A stretch of DNA of 26,142 nucleotides from BM506 sp031581485 (lineage in GTDB: Bacteria; Desulfobacterota; Desulfobulbia; Desulfobulbales; SURF-16): contig JAVLBA010000036.1 of assembly GCA_031581485.1 (NCBI GenBank), forward strand, positions 1 through 26,142. Direction: 5' to 3'. Position 1 is the stretch's first letter, and the number at the start of each line of letters is the position of its first letter. This document shows positions 5,940 through 14,213 of the stretch, one piece after another. A program made the position numbers and the translations under genes. Under the pieces are notes generated by a model. That model saw only the letters and a list, made by a program, of their open reading frames with translations. It was not told the DNA's origin and made no database searches.

Positions 5940-7268
5940 ATGCAAGCTCTGTTTGAAAAAATGCTGACCGATGTCGGCCTCTCCACCCCTGTAGCCCAAG
6001 TTGTTATTCTGGCGCTCTCCATTGTAGTCATTGCTGCGCTGAGCTACCTGGCGTCCAGGCTGACCATCCGCCTGATTATCCCCTTTTTCGTCCGGGCGGC
6101 GGCCCTGAGCAAATCCCACTGGGACGATATCCTGGTCAAAAACCGCTTTTTCCATCATTTATCGGCCCTTATTCCGGTGGTGGTGGTCTATACCACAGTG
6201 GATCTCCTGCTGGCCGACCATCCTTTTTTCGCCGAGGTTGTCAGACGGCTGGCCATGACCATTCTGGTCTTCATCGCCGTCCGGATGATCGATGCCATTC
6301 TCCATACCGTTGCCGAGATCTATAAACGCAGCGAGTCGGCGATAAAAAAACCCATAGGCGGCTATCTTTCGGCAATCAGGATTATTCTCTTCATCCTGGC
6401 CGGCATTTTCATTGTCTCCACCCTCACCGACAAATCACCCTGGGGCATCTTCAGTGTCCTGGGCGGCCTGACTGCGGTGGTCCTGCTCATCTTCAAAGAC
6501 ACCATTCTCGGCTTTGTGGCCAGTCTCCAGTTGTCCAGCAACGACATGGTCCAGGTGGGAGACTGGATTGAAATGCCCAGCTTTGCGGCTGACGGGAATG
6601 TCATAGATGTCACTATCCATACGGTGAAGGTGCAGAACTGGGACAAGACCATCACCACTATCCCCACCTATGCTCTGGTCTCCAATTCCTTTAAAAACTG
6701 GCGGGGCATGACCAATTCCGGGGGCCGGCGCATCAAGCGGGCCCTCTGCCTGGATATGAACTCCGTGACGTTTTGCACCCCTGAAATGCTGGAAAAATTT
6801 AGCCGCTTCAGCCTGCTCAAAGAGTATCTTCACCAGAGACAGGCGGAGATTGATCTCTACAACCAGGAGCATGATCTTGATTGCAACTCCGTGCCCAACG
6901 GCCGGCGGCAGACCAATATCGGCGTCTTCCGTGCCTACATCAAGAGCTTCCTGGCCAACAACCCCAAGATCAATAAAGAGATGACCTTCATGGTCAGGCA
7001 TCTGGAGCCCACCCCCAAGGGGCTGCCCATGGAAATATATGTCTTCAGCAGCGACAAGGTGTGGGCCAATTACGAAGAAATCCAGGCCGATATTTTTGAT
7101 CACATCCTGGGAGTATTGCCGGAATTCGGCCTGCGGGCCTTTCAGGAGCCCTCGGGCCTCGACTTTCAGGCCCTCCAGGGCGGCGGCGGCCAAGGCCGGC
7201 CCGTAAGGGAGACCGAAGACCAGCCCTCCATCAGGCCCGCTCTTCAGGAAGGGGAAGGACCAGAGTAA
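5940..7268 (+). CDS. MscS-family mechanosensitive channel, YbdG-like
   Basis: A 442-residue inner-membrane protein with about five hydrophobic segments in residues 15-195. The MscS core is seen as VLGGLTAVVLLIFKDTILGF, followed by the beta-domain stretch VQVGDWIEMPSFAADGNV and TIPTYALVSNSFKNW. The long C-terminal cytoplasmic part (RRIKRALCLDM to FPEFGLRAF region) is typical of the YbdG/MscM subgroup, which has about 415 residues. It should release solutes on hypo-osmotic shock. The ATG at 5940 is set by an in-frame stop two codons upstream; the ribosome site is weak. The last 40 residues are glycine- and charge-rich and poorly conserved in appearance. Confidence 0.9.
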   Translation: MQALFEKMLTDVGLSTPVAQVVILALSIVVIAALSYLASRLTIRLIIPFFVRAAALSKSHWDDILVKNRFFHHLSALIPVVVVYTTVDLLLADHPFFAEVVRRLAMTILVFIAVRMIDAILHTVAEIYKRSESAIKKPIGGYLSAIRIILFILAGIFIVSTLTDKSPWGIFSVLGGLTAVVLLIFKDTILGFVASLQLSSNDMVQVGDWIEMPSFAADGNVIDVTIHTVKVQNWDKTITTIPTYALVSNSFKNWRGMTNSGGRRIKRALCLDMNSVTFCTPEMLEKFSRFSLLKEYLHQRQAEIDLYNQEHDLDCNSVPNGRRQTNIGVFRAYIKSFLANNPKINKEMTFMVRHLEPTPKGLPMEIYVFSSDKVWANYEEIQADIFDHILGVLPEFGLRAFQEPSGLDFQALQGGGGQGRPVRETEDQPSIRPALQEGEGPE

Positions 7269-7365
7269 TCACCGCCCCCGAACCTGACCACCCCTTTTCT
7301 GATAATCTTGGGCCATAATCTGCCCAAAAGCACGTTGGGAAAAGGGTGCCGGGGATTTGCCGGAG

Positions 7366-7821
7366 CTAGGCCTTGCGGGCATAGCTGGTCAATAATTTGT
7401 CGAGATTGTTGGCAAAGGATTGCCGATCCCTTTGGGTGAGAGCCGGCGGACCACCGGTATCGATGCCGTTGGAGCGGAGGGTATCCATAAAGTCCCTGAC
7501 ATTGAGCCGTTCCCTGATATTTTCGGCTGAATAGAGTTCCCCGCGCGGATTAAGGGCAAGAGCGCCCTTTTCCACCGCCTCGGCGGCCAAAGGAATATCC
7601 GCGGTGACCACCAGATCCCCCCTGGTGAGCCTTTTGACAATTTCATTGTCCGCCACATCACACCCCGCTGCCACCTGCACAAATCCAATAGCAGCGGAGC
7701 GCGGTATGCGCAGGGGATGGTTGGCCACCAGGGTCAGCTTCAGGCCGGTGCGCTCTGCCGCCCTGAAGAGAATATCCTTGATCACGCCGGGACAGGCATC
7801 GGCGTCTACCCATATTTTCAT
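7366..7821 (-). CDS. yaiI: YaiI/YqxD family protein (UPF0178, DUF188)
   Basis: A 151-residue protein of usual family length, starting MKIWVDADACPGVIKDIL, the acidic N-terminal motif of this PIN-like fold. It continues with the conserved VQVAAGCDVADNEIV, GDLVVTADIPLA and NPRGELYSAENI. The family is probably a nuclease-like fold, but no activity is firmly established. GAGAG precedes the ATG. It is co-oriented with the DUF2058 gene 79 bp upstream. The gap to the convergent MscS gene contains an imperfect inverted repeat (CCCCTTTTC near 7293 and GAAAAGGG near 7338) that may terminate both. Confidence 0.9.
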   Translation of the reverse strand: MKIWVDADACPGVIKDILFRAAERTGLKLTLVANHPLRIPRSAAIGFVQVAAGCDVADNEIVKRLTRGDLVVTADIPLAAEAVEKGALALNPRGELYSAENIRERLNVRDFMDTLRSNGIDTGGPPALTQRDRQSFANNLDKLLTSYARKA

Positions 7822-7900
7822 TTTCTCTCACTGCAGTTGACTGCGGGTTCATCTGGAATCTCGGGCCCTGTCTGCTGCCCTGTCTCCAAGGCAGAAGCTG

Positions 7901-8374
7901 TCAGGGGGAGCCTTCATGGAAGGCGGCCACCGCCTCCGGGTCACGCTGGGCGATCTGGCGGGCCACCTTGGCCGGCACCACCTCATAGGTGGCGGCCAGT
8001 CTGACAATGGCCAGCTGGCCGCGGCTGAGCTGCTCCGCCATCTCGGGCGCGACAAAGATCCGCTTTATCTTGTTCTCTTCCACAAAATTGTAGGGCTCAC
8101 CCCGTTCATCCCGGGCCAGCCTGTTATCCTCAATGAGCTGTTTCACCTGGGCCTTCTGCTCGCCCTGCCGCTTCTCCTCAAGGCGCTGCCTATTGAGCTC
8201 CTTGTTGCGCCTGGCCTGGGCCTCCTGCTCCTCCCGGGCCTTATTGGTGGCCTTTTCAGGAAGGGCGCCCTTGTCCTGCTTACGGCTGGCCCGTTTTTCG
8301 TGTTGCGCCTTCTTCACCTGCTTTTTGTTGACCAGCCCGGCCTTTAAAAGCTGATCCTGAAAGGGGTTGCCCAT
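7901..8374 (-). CDS. YaiL-like protein (DUF2058)
   Basis: A 157-residue protein beginning MGNPFQDQLLKAGLVNKKQVKKAQHEK, the DUF2058 N-terminal signature. A long, highly charged helix follows (residues 20-85, rich in K, E, Q and R), then a compact C-terminal domain (YNFVEENKIKRIFVAPEMAEQLSRGQLAIVR). Family members are often labelled nucleoprotein or polynucleotide-associated enzyme, but the role is unknown. Its start has a GGAGG site ten bases upstream. It precedes the DUF188 gene. Confidence 0.88.
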   Translation of the reverse strand: MGNPFQDQLLKAGLVNKKQVKKAQHEKRASRKQDKGALPEKATNKAREEQEAQARRNKELNRQRLEEKRQGEQKAQVKQLIEDNRLARDERGEPYNFVEENKIKRIFVAPEMAEQLSRGQLAIVRLAATYEVVPAKVARQIAQRDPEAVAAFHEGSP

Positions 8375-8632
8375 GCTCTTTTCCTCCCGGGGGCATCCAG
8401 CCCCCAGTTTTGCCGCCTTGATGCTCTTTGGCCTGCCCGACCATGCCTCTTGCTGAAAGGGACATGTGTATCATGTTCCCCTGAAAAAGGTAAGGGGTGA
8501 GCCCTTTTAACGAGGCAGATCAGTAAAGAAATTCGCTTGCGGGAGAAAACGAGGGGGATACAAAAATAAATCTCCATAGAAATCATGGCCGGCCCGGCGC
8601 CCCGCCCACCACGGCAAGGAGCATGGTTATTG

Positions 8633-9565
8633 TCAGGCGCTTTCCTTTTGGGCTTTTGTCTGGGCGGGCCAGCACCTGCCGCCCTGGTTACCGCGGCCCC
8701 CACATTTACCGTCCTGTTCGATCTGCAGCGTGACGTGGTGGATCTGAAAATCGTGGCGCAGCCGTTTCATGACTTCCAGCAGAAAATCATCACTGCCTCC
8801 TTCCGGCATAACCAGGTGGGCGGTGAGCATGTTTTCCGTGGTGCTGCCGGCCCAGATATGGAGATCGTGGACAGCGGTGACACCGGGCTGGCGGCCCAGG
8901 AAATCCAGCACCTCATCTGAATCGATATGGGGGGGCACCCCGGCCATGGTGAGGTGGAATGAATCCCTCAACAGCCCCCAGCCGGTGATGAGGACCACCA
9001 GGGCGATGGCGATGGAGACCAGGGGATCGAGCCATTGCCAGCCGGTGGCGGCAATGGCAAAGCCGGCCCCCACCACCCCGGCCGAAACCAGGGCATCAGC
9101 GGCCATGTGCAGAAAGGCGCCCTTGATGTTGAGGTCATGCTTGCGGCCGGAGACGAAGAGCAGGGCGGTGGCCGTATTGATCACCACACCCACGGCCGCC
9201 ACCATGATGATGGTAGCGCTGTCCGGCGTGGCAGGCGCTCTGAAGCGCCCCACTGCCTCCCAGATGATAATGGCCATGGCGCCATAGAGCAGCAGGGCGC
9301 TGGACAAGGAGGCCAGGATGGTGGCCTTTTTAAAGCCGAAGGTATGTCTGGCCGTGGCCCCCCGCTTGCTTATGGCCATGGCCCCCCAGGCCAGGAGCAG
9401 GGTCATGACATCAGAGAAATTATGGCCGGCATCAGCCAGCAGGGCCAGGGAGTTGCCGATAACACCGTAGACAGCCTCCACCACCACAAAGGCCAGATTG
9501 AGGCTGATGCCTATGGCAAAGGCCCGGTTGAAATCGGGGGGAGTATGGGAATGCTCATGGTCCAT
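8633..9565 (-). CDS. Cation diffusion facilitator metal exporter (CzcD/ZitB-like)
   Basis: A 310-residue inner-membrane antiporter for Zn, Cd or Co with six predicted membrane helices. The metal site motifs are present: HNFSD (H48, D52) in helix 2 and HMAAD (H153, D157) in helix 5. The N-terminus is His-rich (MDHEHSHT), and the cytoplasmic C-terminal domain (VTAVHDLHIWAGSTTENMLTAHLVM) is characteristic of the CzcD/ZitB branch. Helices IV-V lack the long His loop of ZnT proteins. GGAGA lies about six bases before the ATG. The last 25 residues form an unusual Gly/Lys tail. No metal-responsive regulator is adjacent, so the substrate is not fixed. Confidence 0.92.
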   Translation of the reverse strand: MDHEHSHTPPDFNRAFAIGISLNLAFVVVEAVYGVIGNSLALLADAGHNFSDVMTLLLAWGAMAISKRGATARHTFGFKKATILASLSSALLLYGAMAIIIWEAVGRFRAPATPDSATIIMVAAVGVVINTATALLFVSGRKHDLNIKGAFLHMAADALVSAGVVGAGFAIAATGWQWLDPLVSIAIALVVLITGWGLLRDSFHLTMAGVPPHIDSDEVLDFLGRQPGVTAVHDLHIWAGSTTENMLTAHLVMPEGGSDDFLLEVMKRLRHDFQIHHVTLQIEQDGKCGGRGNQGGRCWPAQTKAQKESA

Positions 9566-9684
9566 GGTTGTTCTCCAGCCACTACGAGGACAGGGGGAGG
9601 GAGAGGGCCAACTGGCGCCTTTGTTTTTTTTACCATGCGGGTGGTCCCCCAGGCAAGTTGCGCCCTGCCCTTCTCCTTATTTAT

Positions 9685-9713
9685 TTGATTTATTTAACAA
9701 ATTAATGGATAAT
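9685..9713 (+). promoter_or_regulatory. Probable sigma-70 promoter of the histidine kinase gene
   Basis: TTGATT (9685-9690), a 17-bp AT-rich spacer and GATAAT (9708-9713) lie in the only AT-rich stretch between the divergent exporter and kinase genes, about 85 bp before the kinase start. Confidence 0.5.
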
Positions 9714-9802
9714 TATTTTCTGCATTTCTTGTACGATCATGCTGCCCAACTCTTTTCAGTGCCGCCCTTATTTAGTCCTCGAGTTCTATGCAGGAGATAC
9801 CA

Positions 9803-12592
9803 TTGGCCACCTCCGCAGCCTCCAAAAAAAAGGCGCCCAACAAAAAGAGCATTCCCCTCCTGCTGATCCTGATCGCCGCCGGCCTGGCCGGTAATTATTC
9901 CCACTTGCCGCTCTTCCTCAATATCGATTTCCTGTTCGGCTCCATCTTCGCCATGCTGGTCCTGCAATTCTGCGGGGTCGGCCGGGCCATTCTGGCGGCC
10001 GCCATCATTTCCAGCTATACCGTGATCCTCTATAATCACCCCTATGCCCTTATCATCATGACCGGTGAGGTGGCCGCTGTGGGCTGGCTCATGGAACGGC
10101 GCAGAATGGGGATGGTGCTGGCCGACACACTTTACTGGCTCGTCATCGGCATGCCGCTGCTCTATTTTTTCTATCATATTGTCATGCATGCCCCTGACAG
10201 CAATACCCATATGCTCATGACCAAACAGGCGGTGAACGGCATTGCCAACGCCCTCATCGCCCGGCTGATCTTCACCTCTTTTCTCCTCTGGTCCCGCGCC
10301 TGGCTCATGCCCTACCGTGAGATTATCTACAACCTGCTCGCGTTTTTTGTCTTGATGCCGGCCCTGCTTTTGCTGGCCGTGGGCAGCAGGGAGGATTTTG
10401 CCGAAACAGACCACCATGTGCGCTCAACCCTGATTCAGGAGAGCCAGAGCCTCACCAATCGCCTGGAAACCTGGGTGGAAAACCGAAGATCCACCATCGT
10501 CCATCTGGCTGAGATGGCTGCTTCCCGCCCCCCAGGGGAGATGCAGGCCCCTCTGGAGCAGGCCCAAAAATCAGATGTCAATCTGCTGCGGATCGGCCTG
10601 CTGGACCGTCAGGCAACCACCCTGGCCTACGCCCCCCGGCGCGAGGAAACAGGCCAGACCAACATCGGCAAGAGTTTTGCGGATCGCCCCTACATCCCCT
10701 TGCTCCAGCAGAGCCGCAGGCCGCTACTCTCCGAGGTGATGATGAGCAGAGTGCCACCCCCCAGACCCGTTGTCGCCATGATGGCGCCGGTGCTCATTGC
10801 TGGCGAGTATGGCGGCTTTATCGGCGCTATTCTGGCCCTGGAACAGATCAGGCTCCACCTGGATAAGAGTACCGACACCCACGCCGCCCTCTACACCCTG
10901 CTGGACAAAAACGACCATATCATCATGACCAATCGTCCTGATCAAACCATCATGACCCCCCTGAAGCGGGGCAAAGGGGAGATTTATCATCTTGATGACG
11001 GGATCAGCCAATGGGTGCCCAGGCTGCCCTCCAAGACGGCGGCCGCGGAACAGTGGCAGCATTCGTCTTACCTCATAGAGTCCACCATCGGCACCCTGTC
11101 GGAATGGCAGCTCATTTTAGAGCAACCGGTGGTGCCCTTCCAGAAGACCCTCTACAAAAACTATACCGGCAAATTGACCCTGCTCTTTGTGATCTTGCTG
11201 GGCGCCCTGGCCCTGGCTGAATTATTGAGCCGTTGGATCGTCGCCACCCTGGAAAAGCTCCAGCAGCTCACCCGCGATCTGCCCATCCGGCTGAGGAACC
11301 AGGGCAACAATATTGCCTGGCCAGACAGCAGCATCAAAGAGGCGCATTATCTGATCAACAATTTCAGGACAATGGGAGATTTGCTGTCAAAGCAGTTCCA
11401 TGAGATCCAGCAGATCAACAAATCGCTGGAACAGCGGGTGCAAGAGCGGACCCGGGAACTGGCTGAGAGCCAGGAGAAGTTTCGCACCGTTGTAGATTAC
11501 AGCTATGGCTGGGAGGTGTGGGATGATCCTGCCGGCGCCTGCCTCTATTGTTCTCCTTCCAGCGCCCGGGTTACCGGCTATCCTCCTGCTGCCTTCCAGG
11601 CCGACCCAGATCTGCGGGAGCGGCTGATTCATCCCGATGATCTACCCAGCTGGAAGGCCCACTATGAGGCCGTGCATGCCCGCCCAGAGGAGGCGGAGGC
11701 CGGGCCGGGAGCCAACAAAGAATTCGACTTCAGAATCATCCGTGCTGACGGCGAAATCCGCTGGATCAGCCACCTCTGCCATCACATTTATGATGCCCAA
11801 GGCCGCGACCTGGGCCATCGCATCTCCAACCGGGACATCACCGATCGCAAGCGTCTGGAGGCCGAGCTTGTAAAGGCCAGAAATCTTGAGTCCCTTGGCA
11901 TCCTGGCCGGCGGCATTGCCCACGATTTCAACAATCTGCTGCAGGGGCTTCTGGGTAATCTCGAAATTGCCAAGATGAAGAGCGAGAAAGCAAGCCCGGC
12001 CTACCGCTTTCTGGAACAGGCCGAGCAGGTGTCCGGCGCCGCCATCCAGCTCACCCGGCAGCTTATTGCCTTTTCGGCCGGCGGCAACTGCCAGCCGACA
12101 ATCATCCAGCCGGCCCGCCACATCAGAGAAGAAAGCCTGGCCACCTTGGCCGATTCCGGCCTGGCAGTCGAATTTGACCTGCCCGCTACCCTGTGGGACA
12201 TCAAAATTGATCCATCTCAATTTGACAATGTCATCAAACAGATGGTGATCAACGCCATGGAGGCCCTCCCCGCTCTGGCAGAGAACAGGCTGCGGATTAC
12301 GGCCGCCAATCTCTCCTTAACAAAGAATCAGGCCACCTCTCTGACCCTTGCCCCTGGCAACTACCTGAAGATCTCCATCCAGGACCAGGGGAGCGGCATC
12401 CCCAAAGAGTATCTGCCCCTCATCTTTGATCCCTATTTTTCCACCAAGGAACGCGGTTCCCAGAAGGGCATGGGACTCGGGCTGGCCCTCTGTGATGCCA
12501 TCATCAGAAAGCAGGGCGGCACCATCACGGTGGAGTCCACCGTCCACCAGGGCACCACCTTTCATATCTATCTCCCCGCTGCAGCTGTTTGA
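9803..12592 (+). CDS. Membrane-bound sensor histidine kinase with CACHE-like and PAS domains
   Basis: I place the start at TTG (9803), since AGGAG lies six bases before it; the in-frame ATG at 9788 has no ribosome site and would add five residues. About five or six N-terminal membrane helices (first ~195 residues) are followed by an extracytoplasmic sensor of about 250 residues that looks like a CACHE domain (GLLDRQATTLAYAP, IGKSFADRPYI), then a further helix (LTLLFVILLGALALAELL) and a HAMP-like linker. A coiled coil leads to a PAS domain (FRTVVDYSYGWEVWDD to GHRISNRDITDRK). The kinase core has the phospho-acceptor in GGIAHDFNNLLQG and ATP-lid motifs DQGSGIP and GMGLGLALCDAI. There is no C-terminal receiver and no adjacent response regulator, so it is an orphan; the NtrC-type and REC-PilZ regulators in the window are possible but unproven partners. 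Confidence 0.9.
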   Translation: MATSAASKKKAPNKKSIPLLLILIAAGLAGNYSHLPLFLNIDFLFGSIFAMLVLQFCGVGRAILAAAIISSYTVILYNHPYALIIMTGEVAAVGWLMERRRMGMVLADTLYWLVIGMPLLYFFYHIVMHAPDSNTHMLMTKQAVNGIANALIARLIFTSFLLWSRAWLMPYREIIYNLLAFFVLMPALLLLAVGSREDFAETDHHVRSTLIQESQSLTNRLETWVENRRSTIVHLAEMAASRPPGEMQAPLEQAQKSDVNLLRIGLLDRQATTLAYAPRREETGQTNIGKSFADRPYIPLLQQSRRPLLSEVMMSRVPPPRPVVAMMAPVLIAGEYGGFIGAILALEQIRLHLDKSTDTHAALYTLLDKNDHIIMTNRPDQTIMTPLKRGKGEIYHLDDGISQWVPRLPSKTAAAEQWQHSSYLIESTIGTLSEWQLILEQPVVPFQKTLYKNYTGKLTLLFVILLGALALAELLSRWIVATLEKLQQLTRDLPIRLRNQGNNIAWPDSSIKEAHYLINNFRTMGDLLSKQFHEIQQINKSLEQRVQERTRELAESQEKFRTVVDYSYGWEVWDDPAGACLYCSPSSARVTGYPPAAFQADPDLRERLIHPDDLPSWKAHYEAVHARPEEAEAGPGANKEFDFRIIRADGEIRWISHLCHHIYDAQGRDLGHRISNRDITDRKRLEAELVKARNLESLGILAGGIAHDFNNLLQGLLGNLEIAKMKSEKASPAYRFLEQAEQVSGAAIQLTRQLIAFSAGGNCQPTIIQPARHIREESLATLADSGLAVEFDLPATLWDIKIDPSQFDNVIKQMVINAMEALPALAENRLRITAANLSLTKNQATSLTLAPGNYLKISIQDQGSGIPKEYLPLIFDPYFSTKERGSQKGMGLGLALCDAIIRKQGGTITVESTVHQGTTFHIYLPAAAV

Positions 12593-12664
12593 AAAAACTG
12601 ATTACCACCGAATCTCAGCCATTGCCCGAGGGTGTCTTTATTGAGGTTCCCCATTCAGTATTGA

Positions 12665-12755
12665 GCAGTTTTTGCCTCTAAAAAAAGAAAAAGAATTTTA
12701 AGTGTCTGAGCGTAGCGAGTTTTTAAAATTCCCTTTTTTTAGAGGCAAAAACTGC
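12665..12755. repeat. Internal 22-bp inverted repeat with AT-rich inner stem
   Basis: The 22 bases at 12665-12686 (GCAGTTTTTGCCTCT plus seven A) are the exact reverse complement of 12734-12755. A second stem inside pairs GAATTTTAA with TTAAAATTC, leaving a loop around GTCTGAGCGTAGCGAG. As RNA this makes a very long hairpin. The loop sequence looks like those of REP-type elements in related genomes, from memory. Confidence 0.75.
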
Positions 12756-12795
12756 GGGCCGTTAGGCCAATGCTGCTGGGGTGCCCTTTCTTTTG

Positions 12796-12847
12796 GGTTA
12801 CTTTTCTTTGGGCAAGCAGCCAGCGAAGTGGGCGAAGAAAAGTAACC
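12796..12847. repeat. Internal 13-bp inverted repeat
   Basis: GGTTACTTTTCTT (12796-12808) and AAGAAAAGTAACC (12835-12847) are exact reverse complements separated by 26 bp. From memory, the GGTTACTTTTCTTTGGGC type of snap-back repeat is widely dispersed in proteobacterial intergenic regions. Confidence 0.75.
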
Positions 12848-13031
12848 ATACACCTGGCAGGCAACCAAGTCTCAATAACAGCCACAGCCCTACTTGAGGC
12901 ACACTCTGTAAACGGAGCAACAGGTTGGATGAATTTCGTTAGATCACCCGCTGGGGCGTTCTCCTACGATTTCCGCATTCATGCTGGCTGAGATTCGGTG
13001 GTAATCAGAAAACTTTAAGTGATACCCTGCA

Positions 13032-13475
13032 TTAGTTGCCAAAGGTCAGCCTGTTGAAGCCGCCCTCTGCATACCAGGGACGGCTGGCGCTGAAGCCGGT
13101 TATTTCGACGATATAGAGCTCGACAAGCAGGTAGACCTTGGTTCCTTTGCGGGTGCAGACGGTCATGCTCTGGCCATGGTCGCCCAGGGAGGTGTGGAGA
13201 TGGATTTTCGGTTCATCCTCCTCGTCCCAGTAGATGGAGCCGGTGCCCAGCAGCTCCCGGGGTGAATCGACCTTTGCCCAGACAGGTTTTGGCGGCATGA
13301 CAGGCTCCTTGGGCCCCACCACCACATCCGCCTCCGCCAGGGCGCCGATGCAGTGAAACCAGCCGTTTCTGATTTTTTCCTTTTTGACAACCTGCTGCAG
13401 GCCGCCCAGAAAATCATCCCCGTGGTCAAAGCGGACAATAAAGACCCGGTTCATGGTGCCGCTGCGGTATTCCAT
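13032..13475 (-). CDS. PPC/DUF296 domain protein
   Basis: A 147-residue single-domain protein of the PPC (plants and prokaryotes conserved) fold: FIVRFDHGDDFLGGLQQVVKKEKIRNGWFHCIGAL, then KIHLHTSLGD and KVYLLVELYIVEITG. The clustered His residues in WFHCIG and IHLHTS are the usual metal-binding positions of the bacterial branch. Bacterial members are described as putative DNA-binding, but this is weakly supported. AGGAG sits seven bases before the ATG. The gene starts three bases after the DarP-like gene stop, so the two form an operon. The inverted-repeat element ends 23 bp beyond its stop. Confidence 0.85.
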   Translation of the reverse strand: MEYRSGTMNRVFIVRFDHGDDFLGGLQQVVKKEKIRNGWFHCIGALAEADVVVGPKEPVMPPKPVWAKVDSPRELLGTGSIYWDEEDEPKIHLHTSLGDHGQSMTVCTRKGTKVYLLVELYIVEITGFSASRPWYAEGGFNRLTFGN

Positions 13476-13478
13476 TTT

Positions 13479-14021
13479 CTACTCCTTCTGTAACTTGGCC
13501 GTGGTGGCCGCTGCCTGGAGGGCGCGAAAAATCTCCCGGGTATAGGTGATCTTGCGGGACCTGGAAAAGCGCAGCGCTGATTTTCTGATCGCCATTTCAT
13601 CCAGGTCGGGGAAAAGAGAGAGGGCCATCTCCAGGGCCGGGGAGGGCCAATCCGGCCCCAGGGTTGTATCTTCGTGAAAGGCCTCATCCGCAGCGGCCAG
13701 GACGTCGCTGATGATGTCGTCGCGTAACCTTTCCAGTTCATGGAACTCGGCATTCTTTTTGAGCTGGGATCCTTTCCGTTCCTCCAGGAAATTGCGCAGC
13801 GGCTCCGGATCTATTTCTCTGATCTGCTTGGTGATGTATTTGATCTGCCTCTTGCGGGCCCCGGCCTTTACAGAGTGGGCGGCGATGAGCTCCTGCTTGA
13901 GGAAATCATCACAGGGCAGTTTCTTGATCTGCTGGGCGGAGAGATCAGCCAGTTCCATGGCCAGGCTTTCTATCTGTTTGGCCTGGCGTTTTTTTTCAGA
14001 GCGGGAAATGAGATAGGACAC
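13479..14021 (-). CDS. darP: DarP-like ribosome assembly factor (YjgA, DUF615)
   Basis: The true start is GTG at 14021 with GGAG six bases upstream, giving 180 residues, close to the E. coli YjgA length. Diagnostic parts are the N-terminal SRSEKKRQAKQIESLAMELADL, then LPCDDFLKQELIAAHSVKAGARKRQIKYITKQIREIDPEPL and the repeat-like FHELERLRDD. DarP associates with late 50S ribosomal precursors and helps peptidyl-transferase centre maturation in E. coli; the role here is inferred. The frame stays open far upstream, antisense to the iron alcohol dehydrogenase gene, but that part is not coding. It heads an operon with the PPC-domain gene. Confidence 0.85.
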   Translation of the reverse strand: MSYLISRSEKKRQAKQIESLAMELADLSAQQIKKLPCDDFLKQELIAAHSVKAGARKRQIKYITKQIREIDPEPLRNFLEERKGSQLKKNAEFHELERLRDDIISDVLAAADEAFHEDTTLGPDWPSPALEMALSLFPDLDEMAIRKSALRFSRSRKITYTREIFRALQAAATTAKLQKE

Positions 14022-14058
14022 GGGTGACTCCGTGGAAAGATTGTTTGAAAAAAGAGGA

Positions 14059-14128
14059 GGGCAGGCCCCTTGCTGCCCGCCTTTTATAAGTTGCCCGGCA
14101 GGGTGTAAGGGATTACACTCTTTTTTTT
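14059..14128 (+). terminator. Hairpins between darP and the iron-ADH gene, one terminator-like
   Basis: GTGTAA (14103-14108) pairs with TTACAC (14113-14118) around GGGA, followed by TC and eight T (14121-14128): a short intrinsic terminator on the plus strand, 85 bases before the iron-ADH start. Upstream, GGGCAG (14059-14064) pairs with CTGCCC (14073-14078); on the minus strand this second hairpin is followed by CTCCTCTTTTTT inside the darP leader. Since no plus-strand gene ends here, leader attenuation of either operon is possible. Confidence 0.45.
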
Positions 14129-14213
14129 GGTAGGTCCAGGAAATCCTTATGGTTCCTTGTCTGGCACCCCCATGAAAAAGAGATTCTTGTTGATTATATA
14201 AAAGGAAAGGCCA

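Larger units (their letters stand above)
12598..13008. mobile_element. MITE-like composite element bounded by 24-bp perfect terminal inverted repeats
   Basis: The 24 bases at 12598-12621 (starting CTGATTACCACC) are the exact reverse complement of 12985-13008 (ending GGTGGTAATCAG). The element is 411 bp, encodes no transposase and begins five bases after the kinase stop codon. A-runs flank both ends (six A on the left, four A on the right), so a short A-rich target duplication is possible but not provable here. Two further long inverted repeats lie inside. A frame at 12770-12991 (LLGCPFFWVTFLWASS) is a typical by-product of such repeats, not a gene. Confidence 0.65.

Noticed and set aside
12770..12991. 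73-codon frame inside the inverted-repeat element
   Set aside because: It is produced by the repeat sequence itself (FFWVTFLWASS type) and lacks a ribosome site.
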